From NCBI GenBank assembly GCA_038133505.1, contig JAYPTI010000066.1, positions 1 to 16,637 of the forward strand: a DNA stretch of 16,637 nt, given 5' to 3'. Position numbers and translations under genes: made by a program. The first letter of the stretch is position 1, and every line of letters starts with the position of its first letter. The notes below the pieces were generated by a model that saw nothing but the letters and a program-made list of their open reading frames with translations, was not told the DNA's origin and ran no database searches. The DNA comes from JAYQUR01 sp038133505 (GTDB lineage Bacteria; Pseudomonadota; Alphaproteobacteria; MPNO01; UBA830). Below, piece by piece: positions 6,743-12,943 of the stretch.

Positions 6743-7858
6743 TCAGTCGACGTCGAACCCATAGAATTCAAGCGTATTGTCCCACAGGATCTGCCGCTGG
6801 CGTTTCTCGCCGACGGTCGCAGCGGACAGGAAGTCGTTAACGGCTCCTGCGCCGGAATCGAAGTGGGGGTAATCGGTCGCGAACAGGATCTTTTCCGCCC
6901 CCAGCCCGTCGACGGCGAGCGGGATCGTCGGATCGCCCGGGTCGCACGTCACGGCGCACTGGCGGTGGAAATACTCGCTCGGACGCATCGAGAGGCCCTC
7001 CATGTAACCGCCCAGCTTCGGATGGTCGAAATGGTCGTCGAGACGCGAAATCCAGTAGGGCGCCCATGAGCAGCCGGCCTCGAAGAAGCCGACCTTCATC
7101 GACGGGTGACGTTCGCACACGCCGCCGCAGATCATCGCCATCATCGCCATCATCTGCTCGAACGGGTGGGAAATGACGTGATGGAACGTATAGCTCTCCG
7201 GCACGGTCATGCCGCCGTAGCGGTCGCCGCCGGCGGTCGAGGGATCGCCCGTCGACTCGTGGATCACCAGCGGCACGCCGAGCTCCTCGACGGCCGCGTA
7301 GAACGGCTCGCGGTCGGGATGATCCAGCCGTTTGCCCGCGGCCGGATTGGGGCGTACGCAGACCGCGACGGCACCGAGGTCGCCGACGGCGCGCTGCGCC
7401 TCGCGGATCGCCTCGTCGATATCGTAGAGCGCGATCGGCGCCGCGAACTTGAGCCGGTCGGGAAACGCGCCGCACCAGTCCGCCATCCAGCTGTTGTAGG
7501 CCCGCATCATGGCGTGGGCGAAATCGGCCTCCTGGTATCCCGCCACCAGCGTCGCCGACGGGAACAGGACGGCGAGACGAATGCGTTCCTTGTCGAGCAC
7601 CTTGATGCGGCTTTCGGGCGGCATCGGCTTGCGGACGGAAATTTCCTTCGGGAACGGCGGGTGCTGGCCCTCGCCGACGAAGAATCGGCGGTTCTTGTCC
7701 TCATTCAGTGCCCAGCCCCGGGTGCGATCGCGGAAGGCGGGCTCGAGATACTCCGTGAACATCACGTCCTCTTCGTGGACGTGACCGTCCGCGTCTATCG
7801 CCAGATAGTCCGCCGCCGCAAGGCCGGGCTCTTCCGTCATCGTCGCGCTGTCGCTCAT
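6743..7858 (-). CDS. Amidohydrolase family protein (Amidohydro_2, ACMSD-like)
   Basis: This 371-residue protein belongs to the metal-dependent TIM-barrel amidohydrolases of the Amidohydro_2 group, which includes hydrolases and non-oxidative decarboxylases such as ACMSD. The first metal-binding strand is DADGHVHE at residues 22-29. Further family landmarks are LVIHEST (a central histidine), FHHVISHPFEQ, VGFFEAGCSWAPYW and the late FATDYPHFDS, whose aspartate is the usual last active-site residue. Length is normal for the family and no signal peptide is seen, so it is cytoplasmic. AGGGAA precedes the ATG. It follows the FAD oxidoreductase gene by 26 nt, so the two are co-transcribed and probably act in one pathway. 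The substrate cannot be told from sequence; similar genes occur in aromatic and cyclic-compound catabolism. Confidence 0.88.
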   Translation of the reverse strand: MSDSATMTEEPGLAAADYLAIDADGHVHEEDVMFTEYLEPAFRDRTRGWALNEDKNRRFFVGEGQHPPFPKEISVRKPMPPESRIKVLDKERIRLAVLFPSATLVAGYQEADFAHAMMRAYNSWMADWCGAFPDRLKFAAPIALYDIDEAIREAQRAVGDLGAVAVCVRPNPAAGKRLDHPDREPFYAAVEELGVPLVIHESTGDPSTAGGDRYGGMTVPESYTFHHVISHPFEQMMAMMAMICGGVCERHPSMKVGFFEAGCSWAPYWISRLDDHFDHPKLGGYMEGLSMRPSEYFHRQCAVTCDPGDPTIPLAVDGLGAEKILFATDYPHFDSGAGAVNDFLSAATVGEKRQRQILWDNTLEFYGFDVD

Positions 7859-7884
7859 CGTCCCGTTCCCTTTCGTTTGCCCCG

Positions 7885-9192
7885 CTATTCGCCCGGGTAT
7901 GGATCGTTACGGTCGAGATTATCCGAAATCGCCGCGCGCATCGCCACCCAGTCGATCTGGTGGAGGCTGCCGCTCCCCGCGAGACGGAGCGCGTGCGCCG
8001 CCGCCGCGCCCATCGCGATGCAGGGACCCATCACCCGGACCGACGACAGCGCGACGGTATCGCCGTCGATGCAGCGGCCGGCGGCCGCCAGAATGTCGGC
8101 GTCGCGGTGCAGGAGGCTGCGGAGAGGGACCGTGTGCAGGTGACCGTCGCCGAGCTCCTCCCAGTACGCCTCCGCGGAGGCGTCGTGCAGCTCGATCGGC
8201 CAGGAACAGCGCGCGACGGCATCGTCGAAGAGCCGACCGGCCCGGACGTCTCCGTCGGCGAGGCTGTAGGCGCCGACGATCCACCGCGTCTGGCGCACGC
8301 CCGGCGCCGCGTAAATGCGGATTCGGGCCGCGCCGTACGCGTCCGGGTATTCGCTCCGCAGGAACGCGAGCAGGCGGTCGGCCTGGTCCCGTCCGGCGAA
8401 AACCGTGTCCCAGGCCGCCACGGGATCCGTCGGTGTCGGGACATGCGTCATGTTGGCGAGCGCGACGCCGCGTCCCGGAAAGGCGAACACGAAGCCGTCT
8501 TTGCGGACGAGGCCGTACGCGTCGGCCTTCTCTGCGAGCCTTTTCTGCATGTCCCAGCGGTCGATCGCGGTCGCGGCGTCCTCGTCGAAATGCTCGAAGA
8601 GCACGACCTGCGTCCCGTAGATCTCCGTTTCGGGTTCGCGGACCGGCAGGCCCGCGTGCCACGCGACGGTGGCGTCTCCGGACGCATCGACGAAGCCGTC
8701 GGCCTCGATCGCGACGTCGCCGAACTTCGTCGCCGCGTGGAGGCGGGAGATGCGCCGCCCGTCCATCTCCGCGTCCCGCACCGTCGCACCCAGAAGCACC
8801 GTGATCCCGGCATCGCGAACCGTCCGGTCGATCCATCGCGCCAGCGCGACCTCGTCGTACTGGACGATCGTCGAATTGCGCGCCGGGCGGTCCTGCGCTG
8901 CGCCTTCGGCGCGCAGCGCGTCGAGCATCTCGTCGGCGATGCCGTAAGTCAGCCGCCGTATGTCGGGGCCGTTCGAATAGAGGCCGCAGAAGGTGCCGAT
9001 GATCCCGTTGACCGCCTGGCCGCCCAGTGCGGCCGACGTCTCCAGCAGGACGACGCGGCTGCCGGCGCGCGCGGCCTCGACTGCAGCCGAAATCCCTGCG
9101 GCGCCGGAGCCGACCACGCAGATATCCGCCCCGACGATGCGAGGGGCGGCGTTCTCCTTGCGGACGATGCGGGTTCCGACCGATCGGGCCAA
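7885..9192 (-). CDS. FAD-dependent oxidoreductase
   Basis: This 435-residue flavoprotein has a Rossmann FAD-binding site near the start: ICVVGSGAAGISAAVEA (GxGxxG at 28-33) with the ribose-binding glutamate in VVLLE at residue 51. The central DGFVDASGDATVAWHAG is the second dinucleotide-fold motif, and SSVRVMGPCIAMGAAAAHA near the C-terminus is the FAD-closing segment. This layout matches the FAD_oxidored (PF12831-like) family, whose members oxidise or reduce diverse organic substrates. GTFCGLYSNG after the first motif is typical of the group. The start is a TTG at 9192 with GGGAG upstream; no ATG or GTG lies between it and the Rossmann fold. It sits 21 nt after csrA and 26 nt before the amidohydrolase. 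Function beyond the family is unknown. Confidence 0.88.
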   Translation of the reverse strand: MARSVGTRIVRKENAAPRIVGADICVVGSGAAGISAAVEAARAGSRVVLLETSAALGGQAVNGIIGTFCGLYSNGPDIRRLTYGIADEMLDALRAEGAAQDRPARNSTIVQYDEVALARWIDRTVRDAGITVLLGATVRDAEMDGRRISRLHAATKFGDVAIEADGFVDASGDATVAWHAGLPVREPETEIYGTQVVLFEHFDEDAATAIDRWDMQKRLAEKADAYGLVRKDGFVFAFPGRGVALANMTHVPTPTDPVAAWDTVFAGRDQADRLLAFLRSEYPDAYGAARIRIYAAPGVRQTRWIVGAYSLADGDVRAGRLFDDAVARCSWPIELHDASAEAYWEELGDGHLHTVPLRSLLHRDADILAAAGRCIDGDTVALSSVRVMGPCIAMGAAAAHALRLAGSGSLHQIDWVAMRAAISDNLDRNDPYPGE

Positions 9193-9213
9193 CTTGAGGC
9201 TCCCGGGCCGGAC

Positions 9214-9459
9214 CTATTCTTCTGCTTTTTCCGGAGTCTTGTCCGTCTCGGCGGCGCCCGCGAAGAAATCCGCGCTGACCTGGGCGGCTTCGAGGTTTTC
9301 CTGCTGGATCTTTTCGTAAAGTTCGCGCCGGAGGACGGAGGCGCCCTGCGGGAAGGTAAACCCGAGCTTAACGGAGCGGCCCCGTATATCGACGACCGTG
9401 ACCTCGATATCGTCGTTGACTATGACGGATTCGCCCACTTTTCGGGTGAGGTAGAGCAT
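9214..9459 (-). CDS. csrA: Carbon storage regulator CsrA
   Basis: CsrA is a dimeric RNA-binding protein that binds GGA motifs in mRNA leaders and changes translation or stability; flagellar genes are frequent targets. Residues 1-50 align without gaps to the E. coli protein: MLYLTRKVGESV, D16, G27, G33, P37 and the key RNA-contact residues L4, R6 and R44 (VLRRELYEKIQ). F36 replaces the common alanine before P37. At 81 residues it is longer than the 61-residue E. coli form because of an acidic, disordered-looking tail (ETDKTPEKAEE). GGAGG lies 7 nt upstream of the ATG. It is divergent from flgB and is the first gene of the long minus-strand gene string. No fliW, its usual antagonist in some bacteria, is present in the window. 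Confidence 0.95.
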   Translation of the reverse strand: MLYLTRKVGESVIVNDDIEVTVVDIRGRSVKLGFTFPQGASVLRRELYEKIQQENLEAAQVSADFFAGAAETDKTPEKAEE

Positions 9460-9492
9460 CTGGAGCCTCCGTTACTACTTGCAACGTGCCTG

Positions 9493-9508
9493 CGGACCGC
9501 AATCTGCT
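9493..9508 (+). promoter_or_regulatory. Possible sigma-54 (-24/-12) promoter for flgB operon
   Basis: CGGACCGCAATCTGCT keeps the GG and GC dinucleotides with 10 bases between them and matches roughly 8 of 12 consensus positions of TGGCACG-N4-TTGCW. It would start transcription about 80 nt upstream of flgB. Sigma-54 control fits a cluster encoding FlbD, but such weak matches arise by chance in GC-rich DNA. Confidence 0.25.
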
Positions 9509-9513
9509 GCCCG
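9499..9513 (-). promoter_or_regulatory. Possible sigma-54 (-24/-12) promoter for csrA
   Basis: On the minus strand CGGGCAGCAGATTGC has GG, 10 bases and GC with a perfect TTGC at -12. It overlaps the candidate for flgB on the other strand and would start transcription about 30 nt upstream of csrA. The -24 half is poor, so this is tentative. Confidence 0.2.
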
Positions 9514-9574
9514 CCGCTTTCCAGTTTCTTAACACAGGCTTGGGAAACTTCAAATTACCGTAAAGTTTTAGGCA

Positions 9575-9589
9575 CCGGGAAAAACCCGG
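9575..9589 (+). promoter_or_regulatory. Hairpin directly before the flgB ribosome-binding site
   Basis: CCGGG-AAAAA-CCCGG forms a perfect 5-bp stem with a five-base loop. It ends one base before the GAGAGG ribosome site (9591-9596). A GGA straddles the stem-loop border (9578-9580) and another GGA overlaps the start codon (9601-9603), the spacing and placement expected for a CsrA-controlled leader. The hairpin is directly visible; a regulatory role is inferred. Confidence 0.35.
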
Positions 9590-9598
9590 CGAGAGGCG

Positions 9599-10006
9599 AT
9601 GGATCTTACCAATCTGAAGCTGTTCAGCATGACGGCAAAAAAGCTCGACTGGCTGTCGAAGCGCCAGATCGTGCTGTCGCAGAACCTCGCGAACGCCGAT
9701 ACGCCGTCCTACGCGCCGCGCGACCTGAAACCGCTGGGTTTCGGAGATCTGCTGCGCCGCAAGACCGTCCGCCAGGGGCTGGAGCAGACGAACACCAAGC
9801 ATATCGCGGCGACGCGGAAACCGCCGAAGCACAGTTTCGACAGCGAGAAGGGGACCTACGAAAGCTCGCCCGGCGGCAACTCGGTCATCCTCGAAGAACA
9901 GCTTACCAAGATTACCGAGACCCAGGCGAACCATCGTCTGGCCAGCAACATCTACTCGAAGCAGGTCGCGCTCCTGAAAATGGCGCTCGGCAAGCCCATT
10001 CGATAG
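9599..10006 (+). CDS. flgB: Flagellar proximal rod protein FlgB
   Basis: FlgB is a proximal rod subunit of the flagellar basal body, exported through the type III gate and assembled on FliE. The 135-residue product has the rod N-terminal motif (LSQNLANADTPSYAPRDL at about 27-44) and the C-terminal helix (NHRLASNIYSKQVALLKMALGKP) typical of FlgB. There is no signal peptide, as expected for type III export. The ATG at 9599 follows GAGAGG and a small hairpin. It is the first gene of the plus-strand operon, and flgC starts 33 nt later. The sequence appears complete and functional. Confidence 0.95.
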   Translation: MDLTNLKLFSMTAKKLDWLSKRQIVLSQNLANADTPSYAPRDLKPLGFGDLLRRKTVRQGLEQTNTKHIAATRKPPKHSFDSEKGTYESSPGGNSVILEEQLTKITETQANHRLASNIYSKQVALLKMALGKPIR

Positions 10007-10039
10007 CCGGTCTGAGTAACGGGCAGGAGCAGGGACAGC

Positions 10040-10450
10040 ATGGATCTGATCAAGGCGATGAAGCTATCGACCGCCGGCATGCGCGTTCAGGGAACGCGTC
10101 TCCGGGTGATATCGGAGAACATCGCGAACGCCGACTCGCTGCCGGATCGCCCCGGCGACATGCCCTACCGGCGCAAGCACATCACGTTCAAGAACATCCT
10201 CGACCGCAACCTCGACTCCAAGCGCGTCGTGGTCGACAAGATCAAGTACGACAAGGCGGACTTCGACAAGAAGTTCGATCCGCAGCATCCCGCAGCGGAC
10301 AAGGACGGCTACGTGCTGGTTCCCAACGTCAACCCGCTGGTCGAGATGATGGACATGCGCGAAGCGCAGCGTTCCTACGAAGCGAACCTGAGCATCATCC
10401 AGGTCTCGAGGGGAATGCTGAACCGCACCATCGACATGCTGCGCGAATAG
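10040..10450 (+). CDS. flgC: Flagellar proximal rod protein FlgC
   Basis: FlgC is a proximal rod subunit that assembles with FlgB and FlgF. The 136-residue product carries MKLSTAGMRVQGTRLRVISENIANADS at the start, the axial-protein N-terminal helix, and VNPLVEMMDMREAQRSYEAN followed by GMLNRTIDMLR at the end, the conserved C-terminal helix. The middle (MPYRRKHITFKNI) is characteristic of FlgC. The ATG is preceded by a GGAGCAGGGA ribosome site. Both flgB and flgC begin ATGGATCT, which only reflects the shared MDL start. It ends 22 nt before fliE. No defects were seen. Confidence 0.95.
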   Translation: MDLIKAMKLSTAGMRVQGTRLRVISENIANADSLPDRPGDMPYRRKHITFKNILDRNLDSKRVVVDKIKYDKADFDKKFDPQHPAADKDGYVLVPNVNPLVEMMDMREAQRSYEANLSIIQVSRGMLNRTIDMLRE

Positions 10451-10472
10451 AAGCGGCCGGGAGAGCTAGACA

Positions 10473-10787
10473 ATGAGCGCATTCACCATCGCGAACGCCG
10501 CGGCGGCCTACGCCCGAAACACCCAGAAGGCGCCCGTCGGCGGCATGGAGCCGCGCTCCGGCGATCCCGCCCAGAACTTTTCGGACATGGTGGGTGACGC
10601 CCTGAAGACGGCGGTCGACAGCGGCAGCACCGCGGAAAACATGAGCGCCCGCGCGCTCGTTGACAAAGCCGATCTGACCGATGTCGTGACGGCGGTCACA
10701 AATGCCGAGGTCACGCTGCAGACCGTCATCGCGGTTCGCGACAAGGTCGTCGCCGCGTATCAGGAAATCGCGCGGATGCCCATCTAA
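10473..10787 (+). CDS. fliE: Flagellar hook-basal body protein FliE
   Basis: FliE joins the MS ring and export gate to the proximal rod and is the first protein exported. The product has 104 residues, the normal size. The N-terminal 35 residues are variable and alanine-rich. The conserved region runs from NFSDMVGDALKTAV through DLTDVVTAVTNAEVTLQTVIAVRDKVVAAYQEI to the near-invariant end RMPI. The ATG is preceded by GGGAGAG. The gene lies between flgC and fliQ in the usual alphaproteobacterial order, ending 24 nt before fliQ. Confidence 0.95.
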   Translation: MSAFTIANAAAAYARNTQKAPVGGMEPRSGDPAQNFSDMVGDALKTAVDSGSTAENMSARALVDKADLTDVVTAVTNAEVTLQTVIAVRDKVVAAYQEIARMPI

Positions 10788-10811
10788 GGCGGCCGGACGA
10801 GGGGGAGGGGT

Positions 10812-11078
10812 ATGAACACGGTCGAGGTTATTGCCGTGTCGCGCGATGCAATCTGGGTGCTGCTGAAGGTCGGCGCGCCCGTGATGTTCGTCGCGCTGAT
10901 CGTCGGTCTCGGCGTATCGCTGTTTCAGGCGCTGACGCAAATCCAGGAGATGACGCTCGCCTTCGTTCCCAAGATCGTCGTCATCTTCTTCGCGGTGCTC
11001 ATTCTGCTGCCGTTCATGATGGCGACCCTCAACGGCTTCATGACGGAGATCGTCGACAAGATCGTATCGCTGGGCTGA
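10812..11078 (+). CDS. fliQ: Flagellar export channel protein FliQ
   Basis: FliQ is a small subunit that wraps around the FliP-FliR core of the export gate. The 88-residue product has two hydrophobic hairpins: about 14-38 (VLLKVGAPVMFVALIVGLGVSLFQA) and 50-72 (FVPKIVVIFFAVLILLPFMM). They are linked by LTQIQEMTLAFVPK, the conserved FliQ loop. The start is supported by a very strong purine-rich ribosome site (GGGGGAGGGG). The stop codon lies 3 nt before the fliR GTG, indicating coupled translation. Its partner FliP is disrupted at 5855-5989 in this window. Confidence 0.96.
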   Translation: MNTVEVIAVSRDAIWVLLKVGAPVMFVALIVGLGVSLFQALTQIQEMTLAFVPKIVVIFFAVLILLPFMMATLNGFMTEIVDKIVSLG

Positions 11079-11081
11079 TCG

Positions 11082-11846
11082 GTGCTCGACAACCTCGTCG
11101 CGAACGACCTCTACGCCATCGCACTCGTATTCTGCCGGATCGGCGCGGCGATGATGCTGCTTCCGGGTTTCGCGGAGAGCTTCGTCAGTCCCCGCATTCG
11201 CCTGATGTTCGCGCTGTCGCTCAGCGTCGTGGTGACCCCGGTCGTCGCCGAGACCCTGCCCCAGATGCCGTCGGGAGTGCTTAACGGTTTCGTGCTGATC
11301 GCCGGCGAGATCGTCATCGGCGTCTTCATGGGCGCCATGGTCCGTTTCTTCGTCACGGCGCTCCACATCGCGGGCGTCATCATCGGCTTCCAGACCGGTC
11401 TCGCGAACGCCTCGTTCTTCGATCCGGCGAATGCGCAGCAGGGCTCCGTCATCGCCGCCTTCCTGAACCTGGTCGGCATCTTCATGATTTTCGTCTCGGA
11501 CCTGCATCATCTGATGCTGATGTCCATCGCGGACAGCTACACCGTCTTCCGTCCCGGCGCGCCGCTGCCGCTCGGCGACTTTTCGGAGGCCGTCATCCGG
11601 GTGCTGTCCGACAGCTTCGTGCTCGGCATCCAGCTCGCCGCGCCCTTCATCGTCGTCGGCACGATCTTCTACGCCGGTCTCGGTCTTCTCGGCCGCCTGA
11701 TGCCGCAGGTGCAGGTGTTCTTCATCGCGATGCCGCTCCAGATCACCCTTGCGTTCTTCATCATGGCGACGACGTTGTCGGCGGGGATGCTGTGGTTCCT
11801 GTCCGGATTCCAGGACTCGCTGCTCCGCCTCACCGGACAGGGATAG
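11082..11846 (+). CDS. fliR: Flagellar export channel protein FliR
   Basis: FliR caps the FliP ring in the export-gate core. The 254-residue product is strongly hydrophobic with about six membrane segments, beginning at YAIALVFCRIGAAMMLLPGF. The FliR landmarks are PRIRLMFALSLSVVVTPV, AGEIVIGVFMGAMVRFF, GFQTGLANASFFDP and LGRLMPQVQVFFIAMPLQI. The start is GTG, 3 nt after the fliQ stop, with only a weak ribosome site, which suggests translation depends on termination of fliQ. The TAG stop lies 10 nt before the flhB ATG. Confidence 0.95.
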   Translation: MLDNLVANDLYAIALVFCRIGAAMMLLPGFAESFVSPRIRLMFALSLSVVVTPVVAETLPQMPSGVLNGFVLIAGEIVIGVFMGAMVRFFVTALHIAGVIIGFQTGLANASFFDPANAQQGSVIAAFLNLVGIFMIFVSDLHHLMLMSIADSYTVFRPGAPLPLGDFSEAVIRVLSDSFVLGIQLAAPFIVVGTIFYAGLGLLGRLMPQVQVFFIAMPLQITLAFFIMATTLSAGMLWFLSGFQDSLLRLTGQG

Positions 11847-11856
11847 GGAGGGCGCG

Positions 11857-12936
11857 ATGGCGGAGGGCTCAGACGACTCCCAAAAAACAGAGGAACCGAC
11901 CCAAAAGAAACTCGACGATGCGCGCGAGAAGGGTCAGGTTCTGAATTCCCGCGAAGTCAATCACTGGTTCATGATCCTGGCGGGCACGATCATCGTGGCC
12001 ATGGTCTCGCCCAGCCTGTCGACGGGTCTCAAGAACGTCCTGGGCCGCTATCTGGAATTCGCTCACGCGATCCCGGTTTCCGAAAACACGCTGCGTGACA
12101 TCATCGCGAGGATCGCGAACGACGTAGCCTTCCTGCTGATCCTGCCGATCCTGCTGCTGGTCATCGCGGCCCTGGCGACCGGCATGGTGCAAAGCGGCAT
12201 CATGCTGGCCACCGACAGGATCGTGCCCAAGATGGAGCGTGTGTCCCCGATGCAGGGCATGAAGCGGCTGTTCTCGTTCAAGTCGCTTGCCGAGTTCCTG
12301 AAGGGGGTCGCCAAGATCACCATCGTGGGCGCGGTGGCGACGATGCTCATGCTGCCGTCGTTCGGCGGGATCGAGCAGCTCATGCGGATCGAGATCGCCG
12401 TGCTTCCCGAACTCCTCCGCGCCCTCGCCACCAAGTTGATGATCGGCGTGCTTGCGATCGTGACCGTGATCGCGATCGTCGATTTCCTGTACCAGAAGTT
12501 CGAGTTCATGAAGCAGATGCGGATGAGCCGGCAGGAAATCAAGGACGAGATGAAGCAGTCCGAAGGCGATCCGATGGTGAAGCAGCGGCTGCGCCAGATC
12601 CGCCAGGAACGCGCCCGCCCGCGCATGTCCGCCGCGGTGCCGCAGGCCTCCGTCGTCATCACCAACCCGACCCATTTCGCGGTCGCCCTCAAATACGAGT
12701 TCGGCGAGATGGACGCGCCGGTGCTCGTCGCCAAGGGGCAGGACTTCATGGCGAAGCAGATCCGCGAGATCGCCGAAGCCAACGACATTCCCATCGTCGA
12801 GAACCCGCCGGTCGCCTGCGCAATCTATGCCGGCGTCGAGGTGGATCAGCAGATCCCGTCCGAGCACTTCAAGGCCGTCGCCGAGATCATCGGCTACGTC
12901 ATGCGGCTCAAGGGCAAGATGCCGCCCGGCAACTGA
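11857..12936 (+). CDS. flhB: Flagellar export switch protein FlhB
   Basis: FlhB controls the switch of export specificity from rod/hook to filament subunits. The 359-residue product starts with the conserved cytoplasmic segment KTEEPTQKKLDDAREKGQV and has four membrane segments between about 35 and 215. It ends in a cytoplasmic domain with the autocleavage motif NPTH at 270-273, almost the same position as in Salmonella (N269-P270). ALKYE, the catalytic-region IREIAEANDIPIVENPPVA and VDQQIPSEHF follow. The ATG at 11857 was chosen over upstream in-frame codons because GGGAGG precedes it and homology begins here; an earlier start would overlap fliR and add an arginine-rich run. It ends the operon and converges on the hydroxylase gene with a 7-bp gap. 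Confidence 0.96.
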   Translation: MAEGSDDSQKTEEPTQKKLDDAREKGQVLNSREVNHWFMILAGTIIVAMVSPSLSTGLKNVLGRYLEFAHAIPVSENTLRDIIARIANDVAFLLILPILLLVIAALATGMVQSGIMLATDRIVPKMERVSPMQGMKRLFSFKSLAEFLKGVAKITIVGAVATMLMLPSFGGIEQLMRIEIAVLPELLRALATKLMIGVLAIVTVIAIVDFLYQKFEFMKQMRMSRQEIKDEMKQSEGDPMVKQRLRQIRQERARPRMSAAVPQASVVITNPTHFAVALKYEFGEMDAPVLVAKGQDFMAKQIREIAEANDIPIVENPPVACAIYAGVEVDQQIPSEHFKAVAEIIGYVMRLKGKMPPGN

Positions 12937-12943
12937 CCGGCGT

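Noticed and set aside
7960..10476. 838-residue plus-strand open frame from the oxidoreductase region into flgB and flgC
   Set aside because: It runs antisense to the FAD oxidoreductase and csrA and then out of frame through flgB and flgC, with no ribosome site and no recognisable domain.
11749..11856. Upstream extension of flhB into fliR
   Set aside because: The extra 36 residues are Arg/Cys/Ser-rich and lack FlhB similarity; a strong GGGAGG precedes the ATG at 11857.
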